A DNA stretch of 39,326 bases from NCBI GenBank assembly GCA_944387015.1, contig CALXDH010000022.1, positions 1 to 39,326 on the forward strand. The letters are read 5' to 3'. Below, piece by piece: positions 20,823 through 30,352 of the stretch. The first letter of the stretch is position 1. Each line of letters opens with the position of its first letter. The notes under the pieces are model-generated. The model did no database searches. It had not been told where the DNA came from and worked only from the letters and a program-made list of their open reading frames with translations. This DNA is from an uncultured Oscillospiraceae bacterium. Lineage in GTDB: Bacteria > Bacillota > Clostridia > Oscillospirales > Oscillospiraceae. Position numbers and translations under genes: made by a program.

Positions 20823-21356
20823 TTACATCTTCTCCGGAGCGGGATAGTCCACGCCCTGGGTATCCACCCGGATGCTCTCGATGACCACAGGCGTCTTGGG
20901 CTTGTCGTTCATCATGTTCCGCTGGACCCGGGAGATGTCGATGGCTACTTCCTCCCCCTCCAGCACCTGGCCGAAGGCAGCGTACTGACCATCCAGATGG
21001 GGTGCCGGGGCTACCATGACAAAGAACTGGCTGCCGGCGGAGTTGGGTGCCATGGTGCGGGCCATGGACAGCACGCCGGTGGTATGGGCCAGGTCGTTCT
21101 GCCGGAAGCCGTTGGCAGCAAACTCGCCCCGGATCTCGTAGCCCGGACCGCCCATGCCGTTGCCCTGAGGGCAGCCGCCCTGGATCATAAAGCCGGGGAT
21201 GACCCGATGGAAGGTCAAACCGTCATAAAAGCCGCTGTTGGCAAGGGAGATGAAGTTGTTGACCGTGTTGGGTGCCTTTTCGGGATACAGCTCCGCCTTC
21301 ATCACGCGGCCGTCCGCCATGGTGATGGTGGCAATGGGATTCTTGTTCTCAGACAT
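20823..21356 (-). CDS. Cyclophilin-type peptidyl-prolyl isomerase
   Basis: A 177-aa cytoplasmic cyclophilin that speeds cis-trans isomerisation of proline bonds. Signature elements are FYDGLTFHRVIPGFMIQGGCPQGNGMGGPGY, with the catalytic Arg in FHRV, and then GVLSMARTMAPNSAGSQFFVMVAPAPHLDGQYAAFGQVLEG. There is no signal peptide. AGAAAGGAACGAATCAA precedes the ATG. It lies 24 bases after the membrane-protein gene in the smpB operon, where it may act as a general folding helper. Confidence 0.93.
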   Translation of the reverse strand: MSENKNPIATITMADGRVMKAELYPEKAPNTVNNFISLANSGFYDGLTFHRVIPGFMIQGGCPQGNGMGGPGYEIRGEFAANGFRQNDLAHTTGVLSMARTMAPNSAGSQFFVMVAPAPHLDGQYAAFGQVLEGEEVAIDISRVQRNMMNDKPKTPVVIESIRVDTQGVDYPAPEKM

Positions 21357-21380
21357 TTGATTCGTTCCTTTCTGATGATG

Positions 21381-21839
21381 TTACCGTTTCCCCACAACGT
21401 GGTGGTTTTCCAAGTAATGCAGCAGCGTTTCATAATGGGTCATGCCCCGCTCCAACCGGGCCAGAAGCTTTCCGTCCGCAGTCAGCAGCTTGAGATTTTC
21501 CAGAAAATCCAGTCCTACGCCGCCGATCTCCTCCACCCGGAAGCTTGTGGTCTGGCCAAACATGGACGTGTAGCGCAGCTGCTCGCCGTCCACTTCCAGT
21601 CGGTGGTTCTTGCAGTCCAGCAGCAGCACAATCCCAGCCAGAACAGAAAATACGCCGGCGATCAGAATGTTCCGACTCTCCGCCAGGCCTGTCTGGACCG
21701 TCTGCCAGACAGACACGCCGCCAAACGCCACCAAAAAAATCAGCGCCAGCACCCACATGCTTCCGCCCCGGCGGACAACGAAGTGTTCGCTCTGAGGACC
21801 GGAGGCCGCGTCCAGCTGTGTATCCTGCTTGTTTTCCAT
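21381..21839 (-). CDS. Two-helix membrane protein with PH-like domain
   Basis: A 152-aa protein starting [20 protein letters not shown]. Two membrane helices lie at about residues 28-44 and 58-75 (MWVLALIFLVAFGGVSVW; ILIAGVFSVLAGIVLLL). A C-terminal beta-rich domain (HRLEVDGEQLRYTSMFGQTTSFRVEEIGGVGL) resembles bacterial PH/DUF304-type domains. The ATG overlaps the smpB stop as TGATG. No specific role is recognised. Confidence 0.75.
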   Translation of the reverse strand: MENKQDTQLDAASGPQSEHFVVRRGGSMWVLALIFLVAFGGVSVWQTVQTGLAESRNILIAGVFSVLAGIVLLLDCKNHRLEVDGEQLRYTSMFGQTTSFRVEEIGGVGLDFLENLKLLTADGKLLARLERGMTHYETLLHYLENHHVVGKR

Positions 21840-22303
21840 CAGCGGTTCCTCTCTTTCAAGGTGCGGTCGATCTCCCGCTTGGCATCCCGAGCCGAGGCAG
21901 CCGCCCGCTTGTCGTAATTTTTTTTGCCCTTGCACAGGCCCACTTCTACCTTTACCCGGGCATCCTTAAAGTAGACGGACAGCGGAACGAGCGCATAGCC
22001 GTCCTGCTGGACCAGGGCGGCGAGTTTGCGGATCTCCCGCTTGTGCATCAGCAGCCGGCGGCTGCGGACCGGGTCCTTGTTGAAGATGTTTCCCTTCTCG
22101 TAGGGCGAGATATGCATTCCGTGGAGGAACAGCTCTCCGCCCTTGACGGTGCAGTAGGAATCCTTCAGATTCAGCGTACCCGCCCGGATGGACTTGACCT
22201 CTGTGCCGAAAAGCTCGATCCCGGCCTCATATTTGTCCTCCACGAAGTAGTCGTGGAAGGCCTTGCGGTTTTGTGCCGCGATTTTGATTCCCTTCTTCTC
22301 CGT
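21839..22303 (-). CDS. smpB: SsrA-binding protein SmpB, probable ACG start
   Basis: SmpB binds tmRNA and brings it to stalled ribosomes. The conserved start of the family, [19 protein letters not shown], is encoded here upstream of the first standard in-frame start (GTG 22243) and is followed by [27 protein letters not shown] and the C-terminal [28 protein letters not shown]. No ATG, GTG or TTG exists between an upstream in-frame TAA and that GTG. AGGAGG at 22317-22312 lies 8 bases before an ACG at 22303, exactly where the family's Met is expected. With this start the protein is 154 aa, the usual size. The promoter places transcription start near 22332. Confidence 0.92.
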   Translation of the reverse strand, partial: TEKKGIKIAAQNRKAFHDYFVEDKYEAGIELFGTEVKSIRAGTLNLKDSYCTVKGGELFLHGMHISPYEKGNIFNKDPVRSRRLLMHKREIRKLAALVQQDGYALVPLSVYFKDARVKVEVGLCKGKKNYDKRAAASARDAKREIDRTLKERNR

Positions 22304-22338
22304 GGGGTCCGCCTCCTTGCTTCTCGGAAAGTTTTACT

Positions 22339-22367
22339 AGTATACCACGGTTTTTCCCGTTCTTCAA
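22339..22367 (-). promoter_or_regulatory. smpB promoter
   Basis: TTGAAG (22367-22362), 17 bases, TATACT (22344-22339) on the minus strand. Transcription should start near 22332, about 30 bases before the ACG start of smpB. Confidence 0.85.
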
Positions 22368-22380
22368 GTGAAAGTCTGCC

Positions 22381-22409
22381 TTGGCAACAGATTCTACCCG
22401 TGATATAAT
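22381..22409 (+). promoter_or_regulatory. Promoter of the Nudix-walRK operon
   Basis: TTGGCA (22381-22386), 17 bases, TATAAT (22404-22409), with TGA just before the -10 as an extended element. It is divergent from the smpB promoter, with less than 20 bases between the two -35 boxes. Confidence 0.85.
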
Positions 22410-22458
22410 AAATTGATTTTCAAATGTTTTACAAAACAACCAACGAGGTGCTGTTAAG

Positions 22459-23007
22459 ATGAGTCTCCCTATGGATCTGACGGAAAAGATGCTCAGCCGG
22501 GAAGAAAAATATACCGGCGCATTTCTCAGCGTTCATGTGGATCAGGTGTCGCTGCCCAACGGTCACACCTCCTTCCGGGAAGTGGTGGAACACGTGGACG
22601 GCGTAGCGGTACTGCCGCTGGACGAGCGCAACAACGTCATCACTGTGTCCCAGTATCGATATGTATTCGGCAAAACGCTTCTGGAAATCCCCGCCGGCAA
22701 ACTGGACCCGGGTGAGGAACCAGCCGTCGGCGCGCTGCGGGAGCTGCGGGAGGAGACCGGCGCAGTACCGGATATTTTGATGCCCCTGGGCGTCATTCTG
22801 CCCTCCCCCGGCTGTTACGGGGAGCATCTGCATCTGTTTTTGGCCCGGGAACTGAAAATGGGCCAGCAGCAGCCGGACGAGGATGAATTTCTGCGTCTGG
22901 AGCGGATCCCCTTCCAGGAGATGGTCCACCGGATCATGAACGGTGAGATCGAAGATGCCAAGACCGTGGCTGCCGTTTTGAAGGCCAAGGTCCTGCTGGA
23001 TCTGTAA
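22459..23007 (+). CDS. Nudix hydrolase, ADP-ribose pyrophosphatase type
   Basis: A 182-aa Nudix hydrolase. The Nudix box is complete: G80-KLDPG-E86-...-R94-E95-L-R-E98-E99-T-G101, the metal site that cleaves nucleoside diphosphate sugars. The FGKTLLEIPAGKLDPG context and the following PSPGCYGEHLHLFLARELK fit ADP-ribose pyrophosphatases (NudF/YqkG type), which split ADP-ribose to AMP and ribose 5-phosphate. It is the first gene after the promoter and ends 22 bases before walR, so it is probably cotranscribed with the wall-control genes. Confidence 0.88.
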   Translation: MSLPMDLTEKMLSREEKYTGAFLSVHVDQVSLPNGHTSFREVVEHVDGVAVLPLDERNNVITVSQYRYVFGKTLLEIPAGKLDPGEEPAVGALRELREETGAVPDILMPLGVILPSPGCYGEHLHLFLARELKMGQQQPDEDEFLRLERIPFQEMVHRIMNGEIEDAKTVAAVLKAKVLLDL

Positions 23008-23029
23008 TTTCAAAATACGGAGGTTCCTC

Positions 23030-23740
23030 ATGAGTGACCAGAAAACGGTCCTGATCGTGGAAGATGAAAAAAATATCGTGGACATCCTGCGGTTCAATCT
23101 GCAGCGGTCCGGCTATGCCATTCTGGAGGCTTACGACGGAGAGGAAGGCCTCAGGCAGGCCCTCTCCGCCAATCCCGATCTGATCTTGCTGGATGTGATG
23201 CTGCCGAAGATGAACGGCTTTGATGTCTGCAAAGCCCTGCGGGAAAAGGGCAGCAATGTGCCGGTCATCATCCTCACCGCCCGGGAGGAGGAATCCGATA
23301 AGGTCCTGGGGCTGGAGATCGGCGCGGATGACTATATCACAAAGCCCTTTTCCATGCGGGAGCTGGTGGCCCGGGTGGGCGCCAATATCCGCCGAACCGC
23401 CATGGCAGTGCCGTCCGGCACCTCCGCCGCGGCCAATGCCATGCCCGTATCCGGCGATCTTTCCATCAATACCGACAGTCATCAGGTTTTCCGGGCCGGA
23501 AAGGCCATTGACCTGACCCAGCGGGAATATGAGCTTTTGACCTTTCTTGCAAGCCATCCCAACAAGGTCTACTCCCGGACGGATCTGATGGAACAAGTCT
23601 GGAACTACGGCTACGTGGGCGACGACGTGCGCACGGTGGATGTGACCGTCCGGCGGCTGCGGGAAAAGATCGAGGCAGACCCCGCCAATCCGGCGTATAT
23701 TCTCACCCGCCGGGGCGCGGGCTACTATTTCGCAGTCTGA
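23030..23740 (+). CDS. walR: WalR-type OmpR-family response regulator
   Basis: A 236-aa two-component regulator. The receiver domain has EDEKN near the start, the phosphorylation site D55 (LILLDVMLPK), T83 and K105 (ADDYITKPF). The C-terminal winged helix has LTQREYELLTFLASHPNKVYSRTDLMEQVWNYGYVGDDVRTVDVTVRRLREKIE. The gene order with a HAMP-PAS kinase, YycH, YycI and YycJ identifies the WalRK (YycFG) system, which controls cell-wall hydrolase genes in Firmicutes and is usually essential. Confidence 0.93.
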   Translation: MSDQKTVLIVEDEKNIVDILRFNLQRSGYAILEAYDGEEGLRQALSANPDLILLDVMLPKMNGFDVCKALREKGSNVPVIILTAREEESDKVLGLEIGADDYITKPFSMRELVARVGANIRRTAMAVPSGTSAAANAMPVSGDLSINTDSHQVFRAGKAIDLTQREYELLTFLASHPNKVYSRTDLMEQVWNYGYVGDDVRTVDVTVRRLREKIEADPANPAYILTRRGAGYYFAV

Positions 23741-23788
23741 CAGGGGGACATTCATCTCCGCTCTGCCGTGGGAAAGGAGGCGCCGCCA

Positions 23789-25582
23789 GTGTTCCGGAGC
23801 CTGCACATGAAGCTGATGCTGATCCTGCTGCTGCTCATCACCTCGCTGATGACGGTAGTGGGGGCATTTTTGACCACCAGCGTCTCCAAATTCTATATCG
23901 ACACTTTTTATCAGCAGATGAACGACGTCTTCGGCGCAGACAACAGCAGCGTCGTGTCGGATCTGCGCAATGCCGCTGAAGAGGACAACGCCGTGGAGCG
24001 GATCAGTGACATTCTCTCCACCAATGCCGGCAACCTGGGCATTGATTACAACACCCGCAATTACTTCGTTCTGGACGGCCAGACCGGTACGTTTCTCAGC
24101 GGCTCTGCCGGCGCCTCCGAGCTGCCCCGGGAGCAGACCGCCAACCTGCTGACCGCCCGGAACGCCGTGGCACTCCAGGACGACACCATGGTTGGAGATA
24201 AAAGCGACATTACTGCCGATTATATGGATGCGGCGATCCCCGTTTTCAACGGGGACAACGCCTACATCATCTACATTCTGGACAACAAGGAGACGGTCTC
24301 TGGTCTCAATGCCCAGCTGGTCATGATCATCCTGCAGGCCCTGGTGATCGGTCTGCTCATCTCCGTCCTGCTGAGTTTCCTCCTCTCCAAAGCCATGGTG
24401 GACCCCATCGAGCGGCTGACCGCCGGGGCGGAAAAGGTCGCCTCCGGCGATTTTGACAGTGAACTTCCGGTAGAGTCCACGGATGAGATCGGCATCCTCA
24501 CCGGCACGTTCAACGAGATGGCCGGTGTTCTCCAAAGTACCCTGGAGGCCATGGAGAATGAGCGCAACAAACTGGATACGCTGTTCCTCCACATGACCGA
24601 CGGCGTGGTGGCCTTCGATCATGACGGACACCTCATCCACTGCAACCCCGCGGCCAAGTCCATGCTTCACCGCTCCGTGGATGAGAACTGCACCTATGAC
24701 GACCTCTTTGGGGATCTCTACCCCTTCTCCCAGATGCTGGCCTTGCAGCGCCCCAACTATGCTGAGGCCGAAAAGCTGGTGGATGAGCGCACGCTGGAGC
24801 TGTATCTGGCGCCTTTTTCGGACCAGGCCAGCGGCGGTGTGCTGATCGTTCTCCACGACGTGACGGAGCAGCACCGCAATGAAGAGCGGCGCAAGGAATT
24901 TGTGGCCAATGTCTCCCATGAACTGCGTACCCCCCTCACCAATGTCCGCAGCTATGCGGAGACCCTGCGGGACGCCGGAGGGGCCATTCCTCAGGAAACG
25001 GAAAACAACTTCCTGGACATTATCATCACGGAGACCGACCGGATGACCCACATCGTCCAGGATCTTCTGACGCTCTCCCGGCTGGATGCCGGCAACGCAG
25101 AGCTGAACCTCTCCCGCTTTCCCTTCGCCGACGCCATCCAAAGCGTCCACCGTGCCAATGCCCTGGAGGCCAAGCGGCACGGTCACCAGCTCACCTGCGG
25201 CTCTCTGGAGGACCTTCCTCTCATCGTGGGCGACCGCAGCCGGCTGGAACAGGTTATGATGAACATTCTGGGCAATGCCATCAAATACACTCCTGACGGC
25301 GGTCATATCCGCATCACTGCCGGTTCCACCCAGAATCAGGTGTGGATGGAGGTCCGCGATGACGGCATCGGCATCCCGGAAAAGGACCGGGACCGGATCT
25401 TCGACCGGTTCTACCGGGTGGACAAGGCCCGCTCCCGGGAATCCGGCGGCACTGGTCTTGGGCTTTCCATTGCCCGGGAGATCGTGCTGCGTCATCGGGG
25501 CACCATTCGTCTGGTCCCCCACCAGGGACCCGGTACCACCATCCGCCTGACCCTTCCCATCGCCGGGCCGGACGCCCAGTAA
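23789..25582 (+). CDS. walK: WalK-type sensor histidine kinase
   Basis: A 597-aa membrane kinase: first helix near residues 7-27, an extracellular domain of about 150 residues, a second helix near 178-200, HAMP ([22 protein letters not shown]), PAS ([31 protein letters not shown]), HisKA with H377 ([22 protein letters not shown]), and the ATPase domain with N box ([12 protein letters not shown]), G1 (DDGIGIP) and G2 ([10 protein letters not shown]). I chose GTG 23789 because AAAGGAGG lies nine bases before it. It partners with the upstream WalR and senses cell-wall state, modulated by YycH and YycI. Confidence 0.93.
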   Translation: MFRSLHMKLMLILLLLITSLMTVVGAFLTTSVSKFYIDTFYQQMNDVFGADNSSVVSDLRNAAEEDNAVERISDILSTNAGNLGIDYNTRNYFVLDGQTGTFLSGSAGASELPREQTANLLTARNAVALQDDTMVGDKSDITADYMDAAIPVFNGDNAYIIYILDNKETVSGLNAQLVMIILQALVIGLLISVLLSFLLSKAMVDPIERLTAGAEKVASGDFDSELPVESTDEIGILTGTFNEMAGVLQSTLEAMENERNKLDTLFLHMTDGVVAFDHDGHLIHCNPAAKSMLHRSVDENCTYDDLFGDLYPFSQMLALQRPNYAEAEKLVDERTLELYLAPFSDQASGGVLIVLHDVTEQHRNEERRKEFVANVSHELRTPLTNVRSYAETLRDAGGAIPQETENNFLDIIITETDRMTHIVQDLLTLSRLDAGNAELNLSRFPFADAIQSVHRANALEAKRHGHQLTCGSLEDLPLIVGDRSRLEQVMMNILGNAIKYTPDGGHIRITAGSTQNQVWMEVRDDGIGIPEKDRDRIFDRFYRVDKARSRESGGTGLGLSIAREIVLRHRGTIRLVPHQGPGTTIRLTLPIAGPDAQ

Positions 25583-25663
25583 TGGGTCGGTCCTCGGCCT
25601 TTTCCCGGTTCTCCTTCCCAGTAGGGAGACCTGCTTGCCTGATCCAGCAGAAAGGAGTGCCTC

Positions 25664-26941
25664 ATGGACACCGTCCGCCGAAAACGTCGGGATTTTTTGC
25701 AGAATATCGCCATTGTGGTGCTGACGCTCTCTGCTGTGGCGCTGTTTGTGCAGACCCAGCTGTACAATCTGAATCAGGACAACGACTACTTTCGTTCCCT
25801 GTCCGCCGGCAGCACCGCCTCCCAATCGCCCCCCACCAGCCTTACCGATCTGTCGGCTCCGGTGCGGATCGCGGTCACTGGGGATTACGGCCATTATGGA
25901 AATGTCCAGATGACCACCACCGACAAGGCATTCACCGAGTCCCTCCGCTCCCTGCTGCGGGGTGCACTGGGCTCTGCCCAGACATTTACCCCCTGCTCCG
26001 GCGAAGAGTTTCTCTCCGCCATCTCCGGTGTTTCCATTTATTATGATTTTCTCAATCCCCTGCCCCTGTCTGTTCTGGCCGGACTGGTGGGCGAAGCATC
26101 TGACAACGAGACCATCTCCGCCCGTCAGCTGGTGCTGGCGGATCGGGGGGAGGATGGTGTGCGGCTCTATCTCTCAGATGGCTCCACCTATCTCAGCTGC
26201 TCTGTGGCAGTATCTGCTTCCCGGCTGGCCGACACAGTCAGCAGCTATGAGTTGGGCGGTGCGTTCTTTGCCTTTGAGTCCGCGGAAGCGGAACCGCTGT
26301 TTGCCTCCCTGGCTCCCTGCTCGCTGTTTTTGAACCCGCTGCCGCAGGTATCCGCCCTCTCCGCGAAAACACCGCTTTCCGATACAGACTGGCTTCTTTC
26401 GGCACTGGGCTTTAATCCCAACACCAAATCCCGCTATACCGAGTCCAGCGGCACGGAGGTCATCATCCGGGGCGACTGTTCTCTGCGCATTCGCAGTGAC
26501 GGCACCGTTTCATATGACGGAGGCAGCACGCCCACTCTGCAGATCAGTGCCCAGGAAGACGCCACGGTCAACCAGCGTATTCTGGCTGTACAATCTCTGC
26601 TCAATTCCATTTTCTCCAACTTCTCCAGCGACGCCTCCCTGTACCTTGTCAGCGTTCAGGCCAGCGGCAGCTCCATGGTTTTGCGATTCGGTTATCAAGT
26701 GGAAGGCGTGCCCATTCGCTTTTCCAACAATGCCGATGCGGCTATGGTCACGCTCTCCGGCTCTGATGTGACAGCCCTCACCCTGCGGATCCGGCAGTAC
26801 TCCCATACAGGGGAACTTGCCTCCCTGCTGCCGCTGCGCCAGTCCCTGGCCATTGCAGCCCAGACTCCCGGCGGCGAACTGTCCATCGGCTATACGGACC
26901 GCGGCGGCGACACCGCGGACGCCTCTTGGCTGCTGGACTGA
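25664..26941 (+). CDS. yycH: YycH-type regulator of WalK
   Basis: A 425-aa protein with one N-terminal membrane helix (about residues 13-31, IAIVVLTLSAVALFVQTQL) and a long extracytoplasmic part rich in Ser and Thr, matching the YycH family by position and architecture rather than by strong local motifs. YycH and YycI bind the sensor kinase in the membrane and adjust its activity. AGAAAGGAGTGCCTC precedes ATG 25664. It lies directly after walK and 36 bases before the next member, yycI. Confidence 0.85.
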   Translation: MDTVRRKRRDFLQNIAIVVLTLSAVALFVQTQLYNLNQDNDYFRSLSAGSTASQSPPTSLTDLSAPVRIAVTGDYGHYGNVQMTTTDKAFTESLRSLLRGALGSAQTFTPCSGEEFLSAISGVSIYYDFLNPLPLSVLAGLVGEASDNETISARQLVLADRGEDGVRLYLSDGSTYLSCSVAVSASRLADTVSSYELGGAFFAFESAEAEPLFASLAPCSLFLNPLPQVSALSAKTPLSDTDWLLSALGFNPNTKSRYTESSGTEVIIRGDCSLRIRSDGTVSYDGGSTPTLQISAQEDATVNQRILAVQSLLNSIFSNFSSDASLYLVSVQASGSSMVLRFGYQVEGVPIRFSNNADAAMVTLSGSDVTALTLRIRQYSHTGELASLLPLRQSLAIAAQTPGGELSIGYTDRGGDTADASWLLD

Positions 26942-26977
26942 TTTCAACGCTTCCTACGGATTGGAAAGGAGCATATT

Positions 26978-27787
26978 TTGCAAAGCTCCCGTCTGAAAAA
27001 CATCATCATATTGATTTTGCTTCTGACAAACCTCTCCCTGGCCGCCGTGGTGGTAAGCCGGCAGGCTGACCATCAGGAAGGTCTGGAACAGATACGCCAG
27101 CAGCTGGTCACTTTGTTTGCAGCGGAAAACGTGGAACTGGATGAGGACCTGATCTCCTCCCAGACCCCGCCGCTGAGCCGCACCCTGACCCGGGACACCC
27201 AGCAGGAGGAGGATCTGGCTGCCTTTTTGCTGGGAAAGAACCTGCGCTGGTCCGATCAGGGCGGCGGCATCCACCTCTACGGCAGTGACCGGGGCGGTGT
27301 CCAGTTTTTGGACAACGGCAGCTTTGACGCCGCTGGATCCCTGTCCGAGGGTGCCAGCGCACCGGAGGTCTGCCGGGCATTCTGCAAGGAGTTCGGCTAT
27401 GGAGATCTGACCTTTTCCTCCGACGGTACCTCCGCCACCGCGGTCCAGTACTGTGACGGCTACCCAGTGGTCAACTGCACCGTCTCCTTTACTCTGGACA
27501 GCGGCGGCCTATTGACCGTCACCGGGACCCATCTGCCCGACGCCTATACCGAAAGCGCACCGGAGGAAGCTCCCCTGTCCGCCGCCGCCGCGTTGGACGC
27601 TTTTTTGACCAACCACCGGAAAAGCCAGACCGCTGTCTCCAAAATCACCGACGTCTATTTGTGCTTTGAACTGCAAAGCTCCGCCTCTGCCGCGATGACG
27701 CTGGTCCCGGCCTGGTGTATTGTCACCGACATCTCTGGGCTGAACTATTATGTAAACTGTATCACCGGTGCAGTCACCCATAGCTGA
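26978..27787 (+). CDS. yycI: YycI-type regulator of WalK
   Basis: A 269-aa protein starting from TTG 26978 (AAAGGAG upstream). A single N-terminal helix (NIIILILLLTNLSLAAVVV, about residues 7-26) leads to an extracytoplasmic region with YycI-like repeats (SEGASAPEVCRAFCKEFGYGDLTFSSDGTSATAVQYCDGYPVVNC and a later LVPAWCIVTDISGLNYYVNCITG). It works with YycH to regulate WalK. It is the last gene of this block before a gap containing the murA promoter. Confidence 0.85.
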   Translation: MQSSRLKNIIILILLLTNLSLAAVVVSRQADHQEGLEQIRQQLVTLFAAENVELDEDLISSQTPPLSRTLTRDTQQEEDLAAFLLGKNLRWSDQGGGIHLYGSDRGGVQFLDNGSFDAAGSLSEGASAPEVCRAFCKEFGYGDLTFSSDGTSATAVQYCDGYPVVNCTVSFTLDSGGLLTVTGTHLPDAYTESAPEEAPLSAAAALDAFLTNHRKSQTAVSKITDVYLCFELQSSASAAMTLVPAWCIVTDISGLNYYVNCITGAVTHS

Positions 27788-27846
27788 GCACCTTCCATCA
27801 TTTTTCACAACTTTTTGGTTTTTATGGAAACACTGTCAGGAAAGGT

Positions 27847-27875
27847 TTGCATTTCATGGCGGCGTATGGTATAGT
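27847..27875 (+). promoter_or_regulatory. murA promoter
   Basis: TTGCAT (27847-27852), 17 bases, TATAGT (27870-27875). It lies in the 233-bp gap after yycI, so murA has its own promoter rather than depending only on the walRK operon. Confidence 0.75.
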
Positions 27876-28020
27876 GGCGGTGTGTGAGAATTTTTAAATT
27901 TTTTTGTCCACCGTGCTCTTTCCGTTGGTATGAACCTGCATTGGGCGGGCAAACTGTCCATACAGAACCGGGCGAATTGCCGCCGCGAAAGAAGCTTCGT
28001 TTTAAGAGAGGGTAAACGAT

Positions 28021-29319
28021 TTGACAAAGTATGTAATACAGGGCGGTTCTCCCCTGTTTGGTGAAGTAAATATCAGCGGCGCGAAAAACGCCGCCGTCGC
28101 CATCATCCCCGCCGCGCTGATGGTGGACGGTGTCTGCCGCATTGAAAATGTTCCCCAGATCTCCGATGTGACGCTGTGTCTGAAGATTCTGGAACAGCTG
28201 GGTGCCAACATCCGTGCAGTCAATCGCCACACGGTGGAGATCGACTGCACCCATATCCGCTCTACCCGCACCTCTTATGAGCTGGCCCGGAAGATCCGTG
28301 CCTCCTATTATCTCATCGGCGCGCTGCTTGGCCGTTTCGGCCAGGCGGAAGTCGCTATGCCCGGCGGCTGCAACTTCGGCGTCCGCCCCATCGACCAGCA
28401 CGTCAAGGGATTTACCACCCTGGGTGCCAAGGTCGTGGTGGAGGGTGGCTTTATCCACGCCTCCACGGAGAACGGCCGGCTCAAGGGCGCCAACATCTAC
28501 CTGGATGTGGTGTCCGTGGGCGCCACCATGAACATTATGATGGCCGCTGTCATGGCGGAGGGCAACACCGTCATTGAAAACGCCGCCAAGGAACCCCACA
28601 TCGTGGATCTTGCCAACTTCCTCAACTCCATGGGCGCCAATATCCGTGGTGCCGGCACCGATACCATCAAGATCCAGGGTGTAGACCGGCTGCGGGGCGG
28701 CAGCTATGCCATCATTCCCGACCAAATTGAAGCGGGAACCTATATGGCCGCCGTGGCTGCCACCGGCGGACAGATCCTGGTGAAAAACATCATCCCCAAA
28801 CACATGGACTGCATCACCGCCAAGCTGGTGGAGATGGGCGTGGAAGTGGAGGAGCATGAGGATACGCTTCTTGTGCGCCGTAACGCTCCGCTGCAGAAGG
28901 CCAATGTGAAGACCCTGCCCTATCCCGGCTTCCCCACGGATATGCAGCCCCAGATCACCGCCGTTCTCTGCCTGGCCCAGGGCACTTCTCTGGTAACGGA
29001 GAGCGTATGGAACAACCGCTACCGCTATGTTGACGAGCTCAAGCGCATGGGCGCCAGCATCCAGGTGGACGACAAGACCGCTGTGGTGGAAGGTGTGGAT
29101 CACCTGACCGGTGCTCCCATCCAGGCCTGCGATCTGCGGGCCGGTGCCGCGCTGGTCATCGCCGCGCTGGCTGCCAAGGGTGAAAGCGAGATCAGCTGCG
29201 TGCAGTATATCGAGCGCGGCTACGAGGACATCGTTGGCAAGCTGCGGGCTCTGGGCGCCAATATCCGTGTGGTGGAGGAACCCGGAGAAAACGAGGAGCT
29301 GGAAGCCCACATCGGCTGA
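28021..29319 (+). CDS. murA: UDP-N-acetylglucosamine 1-carboxyvinyltransferase
   Basis: A 432-aa MurA, the first committed enzyme of peptidoglycan synthesis: it transfers enolpyruvate from PEP to UDP-GlcNAc. K22 (SGAKNAAVAI) and C117 in the loop MPGGCNFGVRPID are present; the cysteine is the fosfomycin target. The pseudo-repeat EPT domains are complete up to LRAGAALVIAALAAKGESEI. TTG 28021 follows AGAGAGGGTAAACGAT. It is placed between yycI and the walJ gene and ends at a strong terminator. Confidence 0.95.
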   Translation: MTKYVIQGGSPLFGEVNISGAKNAAVAIIPAALMVDGVCRIENVPQISDVTLCLKILEQLGANIRAVNRHTVEIDCTHIRSTRTSYELARKIRASYYLIGALLGRFGQAEVAMPGGCNFGVRPIDQHVKGFTTLGAKVVVEGGFIHASTENGRLKGANIYLDVVSVGATMNIMMAAVMAEGNTVIENAAKEPHIVDLANFLNSMGANIRGAGTDTIKIQGVDRLRGGSYAIIPDQIEAGTYMAAVAATGGQILVKNIIPKHMDCITAKLVEMGVEVEEHEDTLLVRRNAPLQKANVKTLPYPGFPTDMQPQITAVLCLAQGTSLVTESVWNNRYRYVDELKRMGASIQVDDKTAVVEGVDHLTGAPIQACDLRAGAALVIAALAAKGESEISCVQYIERGYEDIVGKLRALGANIRVVEEPGENEELEAHIG

Positions 29320-29465
29320 TTTGTGTTTTCCGCCGCCGGATTCTCCCCTTTTGGGAACGTGTTTTCTGTTTTTGCCGGGTACGGCAGTTGAACAAGACAT
29401 CCTCATCAGCCCAAAGCATCCGACGGCGGATCTCCCAGTTTCCGTTACATCTGTTTTTACCGTTT

Positions 29466-29526
29466 GGCGTCCGCTTGAGGGGATGGCGACGTTGGTCGGC
29501 ATTCCCCGGGCGGACGCCTGTTTTTT
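29466..29526 (+). terminator. Strong terminator after murA
   Basis: A long hairpin: GGCGTCCGC at the base pairs with GCGGACGCC, with inner stems GGGGATG/CATTCCCC and GCGAC/GTCGG, followed by TGTTTTTT. The long branched shape is more stable than a usual terminator. It lies 32 bases before the walJ start. Confidence 0.85.
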
Positions 29527-29557
29527 GATTTGATCCTGTTCGAGAGAGGTTTTGTAT

Positions 29558-30352
29558 TTGACCACCCTACATACGCTGGCCAGCGGTTCCTCCGGAAACG
29601 CGCTGCTGTTTTCCTGCGGCTCCACCCACCTGCTGGTAGATGCCGGAATCTCCTGCCGCCGCATCACCAAGTCCCTGGAGGAACTGGGCCTGACCCCGGC
29701 GGATCTCACCGCCATTCTTATCACCCATACCCACGCCGACCACATCTCCGGGCTGCAGACCCTTCTCAAGCGGACGCACTGTCCGGTCTGTGCAACTTCC
29801 CGGACGCTGTATGACTTGGCGCAGCGGCTGCCGACACTGGCGCAGCGGAGCTTGGTCCTGGCCGGTCCGGAATCTCTGGGTGAAGTCCTGGTCACTCCGT
29901 TTTCCACATCTCACGATGCCCCCGGCTCCTGCGGTTTCCGCTTGGACGGCGCCGACGGAAGCGTTGGGATCCTGACAGATACGGGCTATGTGACGGACGA
30001 GGCGGCCGCAGTGCTGCCGGGTGTAGACCTGGCAGTGCTGGAGGCCAACCACGATGTGGAAACGCTGTACAGCGGCCCCTATCCTTATTACCTGAAACAG
30101 CGGATCCTGGGCACGGAAGGGCATCTGAGCAATGAAGATGCCGCTCGCTTTGCGGTTTTTCTGGCCCAGCAGGGCACCAGTGAGATCCTGCTGGCTCACC
30201 TGAGCCGGGAAAACAACACGCCTGCCATGGCGCAGCAGGCAGTGGAGACCGCTCTGTCCGCCGCGGGGCTTTGCCCGGCACTGTCGGTTGCCCCCCGGGA
30301 CACCATGAGCGCCCCCCATCCTGTACACAGGAGGGCTGTATGCAGAAGGTAA
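29558..30352 (+). CDS. walJ: WalJ/YycJ-type metallo-beta-lactamase-fold protein
   Basis: A 264-aa protein with the MBL metal motif HTHADH (residues 57-62), the N-terminal TTLHTLASGSSGNALLFSCGSTHLLVDAGIS, and later SHDAPGSCGFRLDG and LEANHDVETLYSGPYPYYLKQRILGTEGHLSNEDAARF, typical of YycJ. The family is linked to the wal operon and to coordination of wall synthesis with DNA replication or repair. I chose TTG 29558 because AGAGAGG lies 8 bases before it; a TTG at 29552 is too close. It overlaps rlmH by 13 bases. Confidence 0.9.
   Translation: MTTLHTLASGSSGNALLFSCGSTHLLVDAGISCRRITKSLEELGLTPADLTAILITHTHADHISGLQTLLKRTHCPVCATSRTLYDLAQRLPTLAQRSLVLAGPESLGEVLVTPFSTSHDAPGSCGFRLDGADGSVGILTDTGYVTDEAAAVLPGVDLAVLEANHDVETLYSGPYPYYLKQRILGTEGHLSNEDAARFAVFLAQQGTSEILLAHLSRENNTPAMAQQAVETALSAAGLCPALSVAPRDTMSAPHPVHRRAVCRR

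Noticed and set aside
22934-25894. Very long minus-strand open frame opposite walR and walK
   Set aside because: It lies antisense to clear two-component genes with complete catalytic motifs, has no recognisable domain and no ribosome site. It arises from the GC-rich codon bias of the opposite strand. The same applies to long minus-strand frames opposite murA (27805-29907) and the mutase (31200-32954), and to plus-strand frames opposite the terminases (2007-3902).
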